NCBI GenBank assembly: GCA_030544235.1
Contig: CM060472.1
Coordinates: 21,152,654 to 21,216,653 of the forward strand
DNA length: 64,000 bases
Source of the DNA: Lepturacanthus savala
Lineage: Eukaryota > Chordata > Actinopteri > Scombriformes > Trichiuridae
Direction: 5' to 3'
The notes below the pieces were generated by a model. It saw only the letters and a program-made list of their open reading frames with translations, was not told the origin of the DNA and made no database searches. This document shows positions 49,362-60,613 of this stretch, piece by piece. Each line of letters starts with the position of its first letter. Within the stretch, counting starts at the first letter, position 1. A program made the position numbers and the translations under genes.

Positions 49362-50868
49362 GAAAGCCAAGTTTCTGAGATGGCATTTTTTACTTCAAGT
49401 CTAGTGTCTGTGTTGCTGCCAGTAGCTGGAGTCTCCACAGGTAAGTTTTAAACCTTGAATTCAATTTATTTTGACATTAAACTATACAGACATTTTATTT
49501 TGACTTGTGCCGTAATGGAGAAAGCCACCTACACACTTTCTAACACATTTAAACACCTTTTCAGTCCTTAGCAGTTAGTTTCTAGCTGACGCTTAGGGGG
49601 GCTGCAGCAGCTAGCCGCTAACATTAGCTTGTCTGGGCAAATCCCATTCAAATAGGATGCTATGTTGTCTTATGACTGGTTGGTATTGTGTTAAAGGCAC
49701 CAGTTAAAGTTCACCATTTTTTGAAAATTCACCAATCATCATGATTCCTATAGTCATAGCGATAGAGAGTTAGCACAATTAGCAGTTAAGTTATTATAAT
49801 GTCAGATGATAAGTTAGAACTTACTGTTGACTTGACAAAAATCAGAATTCAGAGTTGAATTAACTCAGAAGCAAAACTTTAAATATTGAGTTTAATTGCC
49901 CAACTAAAAAATTCATCGAAGTTTGTTGCCTTGGAATTTTGAGTTGATGCAACCTTTCTTTTTTTGCAATGTAATGGGAAACTAATGCTGCTGCTGACTG
50001 GAGGTTGGCCTCTCATTCAACCCACTGCCTTTTCTTTCAGATACATATGCATTAGAGAATCTGCCTTAGACTAGAACCTAACGACCAACCTAACAATTAT
50101 TAAAGTGGCTGTTTCCTTTTGTACTTTTCCTCCCTATAATATTACTAATGGACCCACTGAACAAATAGCTCTCAAACGTGTATATAAGGAGTGAATCATG
50201 CATAGCTACTCCAGTGCCAGAATAAAATACAGAGCTAGAAATGGGTATAATAGGCTGCTTTTAATTTGTCAGAAATGAAAAAAAATTATCACAGCAGTTG
50301 TTTACTATTTTGTCATTTTTCCGTGGCATGAGTTATAGTTGTTGATGGATTAATGAAGACTTTTTATTGCTAACAACTACATCATTAAATGTGTGTACTC
50401 TGCCTATACATGCTTAGCTGTTTCCATATTTCCATTCCCTTTTCTCTTTGACTTGGAAAAGAAAAACTTTTCTTTTTTTACAATAATTCTCACAAGGGAA
50501 GAATCCAATAAAAATGAATCTGAGATGAGAAATAATCATTTTTAATCAGTCCCATAGTGGTTCGTATACGGTTGCAGACAAAGTAATGTGTGCTCTGCAG
50601 CTCCGGCTGAGTTTTATATAGAACCTCTGTTGTTTTGTGATGGGAAGGATTTTGGAGGGGGTGAAAATTTTTCACTGCAAAAATGGATCGAGCGCTAACA
50701 ACTCACAGAACAATCGACTCGATGTTCCTTGTCAGAAAGGCGGCCAGTCAGTGGGTGTGATGTTGCAGTACTGCGGGGGCGCTGCCTGGTGGAACTGATG
50801 TAGAGGACTGAAGGCAACTAATTGTTCTTATGAACCTTTTGTGACTCAGCTGTGAGAAACGGCAACGT
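49362..50868. other. non-coding stretch, no gene seen
   Basis: Nothing recognised; small ORFs only. Confidence 0.5.
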
Positions 50869-51125
50869 TTAAAGGTCTTATTGTACACTTTTTTCCCGGG
50901 ATTTATTTTAAGTGTTGATATCACTAACGAGATATATTATTGCTTCCTTATTATTTTAAGGAAGCAGCGTTAAGGAAGCGCAAATGCGCTGTGAAAAGTT
51001 TCAACATCCAGGCTTTGTGCTGGTCTCCATTTTTTAAAGTATTTGATACGTGGGTCAGTTTTATATAACCCCTAGACCTTATCTAGTAAAAAAAAGGGGT
51101 TTTATGCATGATCTGGGACCTTTAA
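50869..51125. mobile_element. TTAA-flanked short element (piggyBac-like, inferred)
   Basis: A 257-bp unit begins TTAAAGGTCTT (50869-50879) and ends GGGACCTTTAA (51115-51125), an inverted terminal pair with TTAA at both outer ends, as expected for piggyBac-type insertion. There is no coding sequence. It belongs with the AAAGGTCC-type fragments at 27644 and 30020 by termini, although the interior differs. Confidence 0.55.
50942..50989. repeat. cluster of inverted and direct GCTTCCTTA units
   Basis: GCTTCCTTA (50942-50950) is followed by its complement TAAGGAAGC at 50957-50965 and again at 50971-50979. Then comes a GCGCAAATGCGC hairpin (50978-50989). It lies inside the TTAA-flanked unit and may reflect its folded structure. 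Confidence 0.8.
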
Positions 51126-51384
51126 TGAATCGATTTAACATTTATAGATGATGCTTTATAGCCTATAAAGTGTTACTGTACCACTTTCTAATAAAGTAGT
51201 CTTTATGAAGAATAATATCTCTTCATTATTGGTTAATAAATTGTTCATAGATTGTTTTTTAATCCATGAAAAGAACAAGATCAGGGATAGTTTGTTACCT
51301 CACACTGAATAGATCTGCCTGGCCACAACTGCCTGGTAATAGGTCTGGTGGCCATATGAGTAATGGAAGGATACTCTAATACAT
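51126..51384. other. non-coding stretch, no gene seen
   Basis: AT-rich spacer; nothing recognised. Confidence 0.5.
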
Positions 51385-51840
51385 TGGTTCCCAATCTGGG
51401 GGGTAACTACTCCACAAGGTCATCAGTCAGTCATTTTCTATACCTGCTTATTCCTCATTAGGGTCGCAGGGGTCTGCTGGAGCCAATCCCAGCGCGTTAC
51501 GGCGAGAGGCAGGGATACACCCCAATCGTGGGGCACACACATCATTCACTCACACATTCACACCTACGGGCAATTTAGAGTTGCCAATTAACCTCAGCAT
51601 GTTTTTGGACTGTGGGAGGAAGCCGGAGTACCCGGTGAAAACCCACGCAGACACAGGGAGAACATGCAAACTCCACACAGAAAGGTCCCAGACCCCGGAC
51701 GAAGGAGGTCTTGAACCTGCGACCTTCTTGCTTTGAGGCAACAGCGCTAACCCCTGCACCACCGTGTCGCCCTACTCCACAAGGTGTCACAAGATTTTTC
51801 TTTTTTATGAAAGCCTTTCTCAAATCTTTGCTGTAAGAAA
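51385..51840 (+). mobile_element. hAT-like remnant interrupted by a SINE
   Basis: CATTGGTTCCCAATCTGGGG at 51382-51401 resembles the start of fish hAT elements (CAGTGGTTCCCAA-type). The sequence TACTCCACAAGGT is split by the SINE and resumes at 51773. The right end of the host element was not found. Confidence is limited by the short match. Confidence 0.4.
51421..51772 (-). mobile_element. tRNA-derived SINE, copy 3, with 13-bp target duplication
   Basis: A 352-bp reverse-strand SINE is bounded by identical copies of TACTCCACAAGGT (51408-51420 and 51773-51785). In element orientation it starts GGGCGACACGGTGGTGCAGG, has an A-box-like TGGTGCAGGGG (complement of 51751-51761) and a B-box GGTTCAAGACC (complement of 51707-51717), and ends GAAAATGACTGACTGATG. 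The long target duplication is direct evidence of LINE-mediated retrotransposition. This is the most intact of the three copies and the reference for the family here. Confidence 0.95.
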
Positions 51841-54800
51841 TTAAGTCATTTGCTGGTAGATAATGGCAGATGCGGTGAGCAGGTAGATTTTATTTTCATT
51901 TATTTGGAAGTGTGAGCAGAGAATTTAACTGCTAAAAAAGGCCAAGGCTAAAATAATGCATCAGAAGGGAGCAAGATTGCCAAAGAACTTTTAGCTGGGG
52001 AAAAAAAACAGATAAGGATGTTTACTGGAAGAAGAAGCCTTGACATGAAGGAGATGTGCAGAGGCATAAAAGGTGTAAACTGTTTTTCATCACTACAAAC
52101 TAAGAGACTCTTTTTCTAGTTTCTTCTTTAAAAAAAATAGTTTTGTTATGATACCAGCATCTTCGCTCTAGCTTTAAAACTAAGCCTGATACCCACAACA
52201 TACTCATGGCTTATAACTGAATTGTAATACCCCAAAAATCTAAAAAAAATAGTACATGAAGTAAAGACATAGCCTAAACAATATGCTGAATAATATTGAA
52301 TATTATTGCTTACATCAATGCATGCATCAGTTATAAAATGAGTAAATGTTAATGGGTGTTTTGTCATAGTGAAATGTGTGTTTTTCTTCCCCACACTCTC
52401 AGAGGCTGACCTGAGCGTCTCCATATGCACTCCACTTTAAATGGAAGACAGCTTGTGAAATGTTTCCACGGAGAAGTAAACAAGACAGCTTATTCTGAAC
52501 ACAGTGTATCACTGCACCTGGTCAAACACAAGCTGAGGGCTATTTTCATTTTCTCCCATGCTCATCTTTGTCTGCCAATCACTATTGTTACTTCTCTCTT
52601 TCTCTGTGAAACCACACTGATTGCTTTTTCCAGCTCCACGGTGAATTACTTAAACGCACGTATGTAATTTCCTGCCGTTATGGGGTCTCTCAATCAAAAC
52701 AATAGCAATAGATGGACTTGATGATGGCCGGAAGTAGCGCACAAGTTTTTCTTTATTGATCCAACTTCACTTTATTCTTTCCTTCGTCGAGTTAAAGTTA
52801 CAAGAACAACCAAGATTGTAAAAAAATGTTGTTAAATTATGTTATGGGTCTTATGGATAAATAGGAAATTTATGACAGCTTCACTGATGCATGTACACAG
52901 TGGATGTGTTGTGATTAACTGTGGCCGATCCACTGACAATCAGCTATATTTTTTATATGTTATATATTTTATTAAAGAGCAGATGCAAATCAGCATGCTT
53001 GTCAAGGCAGACAATAAATATAGACACATATATATACAGAAAAGTGAATTACTCCACTGTCGCAACAGTCAATTACAAGAAAAAAAAATAAAATAAAAGA
53101 CAACTCATAAAAACAAAACAACAAGAAGACAAAACAAAAGTGATAGTGCACAATATCTGCACATTTCATAACCCTAACCCTATCCAAACCAACCTCCTCC
53201 CACAGATCTTTTTCCAATCTTCAAAAACATGTTGTTTCAAATAAATATGTACAAATGATAGTATTAATGGATGAATCTAGACAAAACAGGAAAAATGCCA
53301 AATATCACTACTTTTCTTCAAAATGAAATGGGCATTCAAGGAGGGTTAAAAGGTTAAATAATAGTTGCAAACTTGATTGTCTCTTTCCTAGTTTCGTGCA
53401 CCATTGGTCTGCTCCATTCATCTTAGGAATGGAGAGCTCCAAGGACAATATCGCTACCAAAGGACAAGTCCATTGCTGCATAGACAGTGAATGCAGAGGT
53501 TGCACCTGACCAACATCTTTTTAGCCACAACATCCTTTTCATGCGATTGAAGATTTGCACAGAATGATCATTTAGTAGCATACAGCTTGGAGAAAGGTCA
53601 ACCTCTAATTCAAGTAGAGAGATGTTTGAATTAATGGACACATCCACTTAATATGCAAGAAAATTCCTGTTAGATTAAACTCAAGATGACTTAATTATGA
53701 TCTGTTTTGGTGTCAAGTGTGTACAATATAGGAAGTTGAGATAAGTTACCTTACTATTTAGGTTTCGTGTGGAAAAAAACCTCATTCCTCCAAACTATGG
53801 ATGACAAGCAGCTATTTCTGATGAAAGTAGCTGCATTGAGAAACTGTAGATGCTTCCTTACGAAGCTCCCAGAGACTCAACAATCCTCCCCCTGAGCAAA
53901 CTGTTGTATTTGTGGATGGTACAAAACTCCTTGAGAACATTGAGTTGTCTGCAGCTCCTTGTACAAAAAATTAGAGAAAAGACAAAGCAATGTGAGGCCA
54001 TCCCGAGTTGGTACGATCCATCTCCGCAAGGTCAGGGAGGTCAAGATCACCAATCAGGGAGTAGTGATTGAGGCCTTCGGATGAGAAATGCAGAGAGCCT
54101 CCAGAGATCCAATCAAGAGACCGCACGCAGGATAAAAAGTCGGTGCTTTGGCCAGCTCTTTTCACATTAGGATTCAATCAGGTGCTTTGCGGGGAGAATC
54201 GAAGCCCTCACATGGCAAGGTTAGAGATAGTGAAGGGGAGAGATGGATGCATTAGAGCAACTCTTTAAAGGTTTTAGCGCCGGCGAAACAAGCAGCGGCT
54301 GAATCCGCCCAAATTGGCCTTCGCGATATCCCCAGAATAAAGTCGCATCAAAGTTTGTCCCGAGGCCAATTGACTGGAGAGAGGCGCGATTGAAAATTGC
54401 CAACGTGTCACGTTCCTCTCCCATCTCTTTCAGGCCCTGTGCTAAGCCAGACAGATTGTCGCGCCTCTTAATTCCCATTATTCTATGCATTTTCAAACAG
54501 CCACGTGGTAAAATCCACCGGTGAATTCCAGCCGAGCCTCCCCCACCCAGTGCAGCGAAGGCTGCAGCCGCTGCCGGGCCTCTGCTATTGATTTTCAACT
54601 TCTTCTGAGTTTGCTTTGCTGTGGACAGAGGCAAGGTGCATCAAGGGCAAGCAAAACATACAATAGACACAAGGGTTTCTATGGCAACAAGGACCAGGCT
54701 GGTAATTTCTTTGTCTGGCTGTGTGTGAATCCGGCAGGAAGGTAACACCCCTGTGGTGTCAGGATGATTGTTACTCAAACTTTATCTTTATTTTCTTAGG

Positions 54801-55021
54801 ACACACATATAACCCCCCCAAGACACATACATACACACACAAGGAAAACACAACAGCAGCAGTGAACTGTTGCTCTAACCCCTATCAGAAAGTCACCACT
54901 GACCTCTTAAGCTTACATGCACCTGCAATACTATATGTGCGCTGTGTGTGCCCTTCACACACACACACAACACACATAGATTCAGGTCAGTTTTATAAAA
55001 AAAAAAAATATGATTGTATCG
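51841..55021. other. non-coding stretch with candidate regulatory block
   Basis: AT-rich up to about 53.8 kb, with A-rich tracts at 53078-53125. From 54250 to 54560 the sequence is GC-rich and complex and carries a 137-codon minus ORF (54221-54634) that includes an alanine/glycine run and no known domain; a conserved element is as likely as an exon. CA-rich tracts lie at 54805-54845 and 54955-54976, and an A-run at 54997-55008. Confidence 0.35.
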
Positions 55022-55310
55022 TTTGCATATCGGACCAACGGATCAACAGACGACACGGTTAAAACAGCTCTTCACACAGGCCTGCACGCCTCGACCAGCT
55101 GAACACACACATAAGGAGGCTGTTTGTTGATTCTAGCTCTGCATTTAACACCATAATCCGCTACAAACCGGTTCAAAAAGTGGGAAAGTGGGCTTGGGCG
55201 GTTCACTGTGCACATGGATACTGGAGCTTCGAAGCAACAGCACACAAAATGTCCAGAGTCTGATCCAGAACACAGGAGCAAGGGTGATTTCTTCAACTCG
55301 AATGAATTAT
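55022..55310 (+). mobile_element. LINE reverse-transcriptase fragment, 5' piece
   Basis: Frame from 55022 reads FAYRTNGSTDDTVKTALHTG, the RT region just before motif A. After a frameshift, LFVDSSSAFNTII (55120-55158) gives motif A with its aspartate. A short trace, LIQNTGARVIS (near 55251), may belong to a different LINE. No motif B or YADD box follows. The copy is inactive. The clade is not certain: a fish L2/Rex-like non-LTR element. Confidence 0.75.
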
Positions 55311-55451
55311 TGTCTTAATCCAAGTATAACTGCATAGCTGAAATGCATCTAAACATTTAGTTCTCCCTTCTCAGATGAAGACACCCAGGTAATGTGATTG
55401 GACTTTGTTTTTCTCCAGCCTGTATACACCTTAATTCGAGTTAAACTAGAC

Positions 55452-56110
55452 TAGTGGTTTTCAAAGTGTGAGTCGCGCCTCCCTGGGGGGGGGGGCACCA
55501 GAGGGCTTCAAGGGAGGTGAAAAAAGGAAGAAAAAATAAACCTGAAATGAAAGAAAAATAGTGCAAACATCTGACGAGGGGCAAAATGAATAGATTTTTA
55601 CTCTGTGAGAGCGAACACAGAGTCTGAACGGAGGAAGTATGACCCTGATTCCCACTAAAACACAGGTGAGCAAAAAGGTGGCAAAATTGGATTATTGCTG
55701 TCATGGAAAGGATTTACGCATGATGTTGAGCCTGCAATATGAAAATCAGAGCTGTACATGGTGAGCAGTGATGATACAAATCAACGCTAATCTGTTTATT
55801 TGATTTGAGGAAAGAGGCCTTAAAATGAATGTGTTCAAAAAAATGTTCAAAAAAATGTCAAATGTGGGGGGGAACGATGTTAAAAACATACAGATGTTAA
55901 AAACATACAGATGTTAAAATGTCTTTAAAATGATGTTAAAAAGGTACAGTTTAAGAATATACAAACATGTTAAAGATGCTTACAACATTAAAGATATGTA
56001 TAAAATGTATTGTTTAAAACATTTTTTGTGCCTGTGTAATAACACAGTAATAACAGTTATAATAATTAGGCGGGTGGGGGGGGGGGCATGCTTTTGAGGT
56101 CTCTGGCGTA
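55452..56110 (+). mobile_element. possible hAT-like element between two LINE pieces
   Basis: TAGTGGTTTTCAAAGTGTGAG at the left resembles the hAT start CAGTGGTTCTCAAAGTG, followed by the G-run and CACCAGAGGGCTTCAAGG block seen in such fish elements. A second G-run with GCATGCTTTTGAGG near 56075-56100 could be its inner right end, but the terminal repeat and target duplication were not found. The interior holds a tandem repeat. Confidence 0.4.
55876..55990 (+). repeat. minisatellite-like repeat of GATGTTAAAAACATACA
   Basis: The 17-bp unit occurs twice exactly (from about 55877 to 55910) plus a partial third, followed by diverged units built on GTTAAA (TGATGTTAAAAAGGTACAG, ACATGTTAAAGATG). Local expansion. 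Confidence 0.8.
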
Positions 56111-56429
56111 TGACCCCAGTACACCCAAGAAAACCGATAGCAGAAGAAGAATAGAATCACCATGACCGTGAGTGATAGCTGGAACTTATTTGTACAATAA
56201 CTAAGGTGTACATTACATATGAAATTTTAAAAAAGCCACGCGATTATCCATTGTATTGTTAGAAAATGCAAGTCATGTGCTCCAGTAGGTCAACCGGAAA
56301 CCAGATTAACCCTTTGAAATGACACATATCGCCCCCTAGTGTTTTGTTTTCTATATTGCATGTAAAATGGAACAAGAACGGAAGACCGATTAGATGCCAA
56401 AACCGAATTTCGAGCGTAGCTCCATTAAG

Positions 56430-56790
56430 CTGTGCATGTAAATCACAACAACCTGGACATCGACACTACAAAAACCTAATAATAGACTTCAGAAATCCAG
56501 TCACACTGAGCACTCAATCTGCCTGTACATGAGGGAGAGGAGGCAGAGAGGGTGGAGTGTTTTAAATCTCTCTTTTAAATCTCTGCAGACCTCACTCGTT
56601 AAACAAATACCCCTCACCAGGTGAAGAAGGCCAAGCAGAGACGTCAATTCCTACCACGCCGCCATGAAGAGCTTCCTGACCTACCGCTGCACCGTGTGGT
56701 ATGGCAGCAGAACACAGGGGGGACCTGCAGGGGGTGGTGGAGGCAGTCAGGTGTGTCACACCAGACACTGGAAGAAAAGCAGCAGGATTA
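56430..56790 (+). mobile_element. LINE fragment, post-RT (thumb/connector) piece
   Basis: In changing frames: NNLDIDTTKT, then IIDFRNPVT, EEAERVECFKSLF followed by ISADLTR, VKKAKQRRQFLPRR, then MKSFLTYRCTVWYGS. This order (asparagine/TKT after the YADD box, DFR, ERV.CFKFLG, KKAQQRLYFLRR, ESVLT..WYG) is the region following the RT palm of fish non-LTR elements. Several frameshifts and stops are present. It may be the distal part of the same insertion as the piece at 55022. Confidence 0.78.
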
Positions 56791-58169
56791 TAACCCAGCC
56801 TGGATAATAGTTTCTCTCCCCTTTAGATACGAAATGATTAAAAGCAAAACAAACTATAAAAAGACTAAAGAACCGCTTTCTTTCCCATAAGCCATTACCT
56901 AAGTGATCCCTCTAGCCACCCACGTTCACACATGCACCTTGTTACTTCACCGTTTGGAGTATTTTTAATGTCTGTGTTGTTGTGACTTATGTGATCTCTG
57001 TTATGTTTCGTTCATGCTGTGCACTGCAGGAGAGCGGCTAAACTATTTTTTAACAATGTCAATTCAGATCTATCTTATCTAAACAGCAAATCATCTCTAC
57101 AATTCCGTAAAATCAAAGCCGCAAATAACATACCTGACATTTGGAGATACTTTGAATAAAATACTGAAAAAATAATAATAGGCTTGTAAATTACACAGGA
57201 TGACTCCTAATGATTTTCGTGACCCTTGACCTTTATTTTCTGCCACTATTAGACCGACCTCAAAGACAGTTTTAGCTGTGATTCCCATTATATTTTCCTG
57301 TTAATGTTCAGAAAATGTTAATGTTAGCAGAGGATAAAATGTCTATTTATAAAATGAAAGGTGTTGCATGTAGTGACAAACCAACACAATTAGTCCTCAC
57401 TTCCGTAGATTACTCTCTTACTCTAGATTGCTCTACAGAGCGTTTCGGTTTCATCTCAGCTCCGTGTTTTGTCTTCACACCTTCAGTCATCAAGTCTGTC
57501 ACAGTAGCAGCACGCGGCTGTTTTTATAGCATCAAAAAAACACTGTGATAAGCACAATTTACACATCCTAACCAGAGCTGTACTGGTAAATATATGGGTG
57601 GGTAAATTGTGAATGTCTGGTGTTATGAAGAGAAAAAAAGGAGGATGAACTATAAAATACAGTCACTGCAATCTTACAAGCAAATCTGATGAAAAAGCTG
57701 CGCATCAATAATAATAAAATGTTACCTGTGGTACTCAATGCACCAGTTATCAAAAAAAAAAAACACTTTTCTATAAAGATACGTGAATGACACACATGTG
57801 TATATCCTCCACTACAGTGACTTGAGATGATGTCCAGAGTTCCTACAGGTTTCTTCAAGTTAAACTCTTTTTTTCTTTTTTAAGACCTTTTTAGACCATT
57901 TCTATAAACCTTAACATCCATTTCACAGCCTATTTCATAGACCTACTGGCAAAGAAACTTTATATTAATTGCATACTACATCCAGTAGTAGTAGTTAAGG
58001 ATATATGTTGTGACTATGATTCACTACAGCAAAGAGAATAATACAAAAAGTAGATTATTAAAAGTAGAGTATTTTCAGGTATTAAATTTATACTATGTTA
58101 ATATAAAATATTGACCCATAATATAGACCCAGTTATGAAATTTTAAATTAGGAGGGATTTCACAGAAAT
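56791..58169. other. non-coding stretch, no gene seen
   Basis: Unique AT-rich DNA. TTTTTTAAGACCTTTTTAGACC near 57880 recalls a common fish repeat but is too short to call. The 96-codon minus ORF at 57568-57858 has no recognisable domain. Confidence 0.5.
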
Positions 58170-58330
58170 ACGAAATCTGACCATAAATTATCTCAAAGAC
58201 ATATACTATTGAAGACGGCTGCATCAACATAACATGAGCTGACAATTTGGGAAAATAATCTAATTGCAATTTTTTTTTTCTCCAATATTGCAATTGCGAT
58301 TTAAAATGCAAATTTTATTTCTTTAATTTT
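58170..58330. repeat. possible short teleost DNA-element fragment
   Basis: The blocks TATACTATTGAAGACGGCTG, GAGCTGACAATTTGGGAAAA and ATATTGCAATTGCGATTTAAAA resemble a dispersed fish element with a recurrent AATTGCGATT motif. The ends are not defined. Confidence 0.4.
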
Positions 58331-58942
58331 TCCTTTATTTTATCCTCCTTTATTTTCAACAAAATATAATGAATGATTTAAATATGATACAATATTAGAT
58401 ACATTTAATGCAAAATGTTCTTTCTTTCCCAAAATGTATTTTTTCCCAATTTTTCAATTTGTAGAATTCAATTAAAAGATGTATGACTTTAAAAAAAGTG
58501 CCATTTTTATTTAACTGCTAATTACAACTCAAATCTGCATCATAGTCCATACAAATAAAAGAATAAGCCTCCAATACAAGTCTTTTGGCAGCAAGATAGG
58601 GATGTCACACAAATATTAGAAAACACATGATTACTTCTAAGCTTAAAAGCAAGCTTTTTTTTCTGGCTCTTACCAAATTCTCCACATGTCACCAAAGTCC
58701 AGCTGCGGTTAAAAAGCTTCCAGCGTTGTCTTGGTTTTTATTCCAAACAATCAGGGAATGATTTTCTCCTGCTGCTGACAGACGCAGTCAGAAACAAACA
58801 CTGCGAATATACAACATTCAGGAGGGACTTCGGTATGATGCCGGACTCTTTCCATCACTTATCTTTTTTTTAGCTGCTCCACTTGGTTCAGATGCTTCAT
58901 TCTTTCTTGGCATTTTTTTTTTATTTCTTCATGTTATTTTTG
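58331..58942. other. non-coding stretch, no gene seen
   Basis: AT-rich; nothing recognised. Confidence 0.5.
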
Positions 58943-59010
58943 ACGCAAGGCAAGTTTATCCGAATAGCATGTTTCATCAACAAGGTAATTCAAAGCGCTT
59001 TACGTAAAAT
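58943..59010 (-). repeat. L2-type LINE 3' tail, second copy
   Basis: CGCAAGGCAAGTTTATCCGA, GTTTCATCAACAAGGTAATT and AAAGCGCTTTACGTAAAA match the tail of the LINE at 19145-19200 in the same orientation. This is a severely 5'-truncated copy: only the 3' end inserted or survived. Confidence 0.75.
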
Positions 59011-60581
59011 ATTACAAGCATCAAGGTCAACATCAAAATTTTTGGAAAATCAAAACTTTCTAATTAAAAATAACAATCAAGGTGCTCAGACTCGTGAGCT
59101 CCACACTGAACATCACATCTAGCGCCCTCTATCTGCCTTTAAGCTTCTTATTCTGAAAAAAATCAACATTAATAGTACTCTTTTTATCTACAAATATGAT
59201 AATATCCTGTTTATATATATTTATATGTTCTCCCAGGTCTGTATACATCTTCTCATGGTGTGGTTGCCTACAGGAGTGGAATATGTATTTGACAATGATG
59301 TCCTTGGCTACTAATAATTTATAACTTATAGCAGAGACCCTCTAATTGTCTATAAATCAGTGGAATACTTTGTCAAAAAATGACTGAGGTCAGCTGGGAT
59401 TTTTTTTTGTCCCAAAAAAGAACCAAGATAGTGTAAGTTTTCACAGATTAAGGATCTGATTTTAGCACTAAACACTTTGTAAAATTTTAACAATTTTGGG
59501 AGCCTAAACACAGGACTGGCCTTTTTTTTACCGTTGATCATAAACCTGTGAGTTAACCGCTACTTTTAGATATAGAATGTTGTTTGAATAAGAGGTCTGA
59601 TCTGTAGGAATTAAGATTCTGAATGAGAGAACTGAAACCAACCAAGATCAAGAAAATGCCCTCACAATTAAGCCTTAGTTATTAATTAAGCCAGCCATTC
59701 TCAGAAACTACAGGGATAGATCAACATCACTGCAATTTGCAAGGAGCATCCTCTGAGAATCCCATTGCATTAAGCAAAAAATATTTTCTTGAGAGACGCA
59801 GAACATCATCAATACTGAAGACAGCAATCCGATAAAATAAAGTGAACCAATGCAAAAAAAAAAAAAGAAAAAAAAACAGCTATTCCAAAGTGAAATCAGC
59901 CGGTATCAACCCATTTTTACTTGCCTGCAGTAATAAAAGTTATTTCTCCACTTGTAATAATGGCTTCTGACACTGTAAAAGAAGCAGGCCTCTGGGGTGT
60001 GAGACAATCAAAAAGGAAAGTTTGTGTTTTAGCCTTATCTCATTAGTTGGAAAAGGACACGGCAACAGCCCCGTTTAGAAAGGACATTTTTCACCTCCAG
60101 GTAATCTTCTCTTTTGCGCTGCAACAATTATTCAGCCTGATGAGGTTATGGACAGAGTAGAGGACACATCGAAAGACTGCCTTCAGCCTTTTTGGAAGTA
60201 CAGAGGGAGCCTTTTGTGTGTGTTCTGCAACCCGAGAATGGGTTTTTGTTCCAGCATTTGTTGTTTATTCTGTCACAAGCCTGTGAACTCCCTGTGAAAC
60301 ACCTGAGGGAAGCATCATTAATATTTGCTGGTATTGACTGAGAGAATATTTGAGCTGAACAGTCTTTGCTATCCAGTGTAATCGCTCACCTGGGCACATA
60401 AACAGCAAATTACGCACAGAGGGATAGGAGTGATGAAGATGTTTCTCACACACTTGAATCACCCTGCTTAGTTTCTTTTTTAGCAACAGTATACAAGTAA
60501 TACAATACAATATTGGTGCAACTGACAGTTGATTTACCTTTGCAAATATAAACATTCACAAACTTCACAGATATTTATTAT
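59011..60581. other. non-coding stretch with candidate regulatory block
   Basis: Unique sequence. 60100-60480 is complex and non-repetitive (for example AGCATCATTAATATTTGCTG near 60312) and could be a conserved non-coding element. A-runs occur at about 59855-59876. Confidence 0.35.
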
Positions 60582-60613
60582 TAATATATATATATATATA
60601 TATACACACACAT
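60582..60613 (+). repeat. compound (TA)n(CA)n microsatellite
   Basis: About eleven TA units followed by CACACACA; simple repeat. Confidence 0.9.

Noticed and set aside
51550..51823. Two minus-strand ORFs of 70 and 82 codons
   Set aside because: They are translations of the SINE copy; near-identical frames appear in the copy at 36473-36685.
52990..53260. Possible processed pseudogene with A-rich tail (53078-53130)
   Set aside because: No recognisable protein in either strand and no target duplication; an A-rich tract alone is not evidence.
56621..56890. 89-codon ORF as a gene
   Set aside because: Its first part (VKKAKQRRQFLPRR region) is a degenerate LINE polymerase segment and the rest is out of frame.
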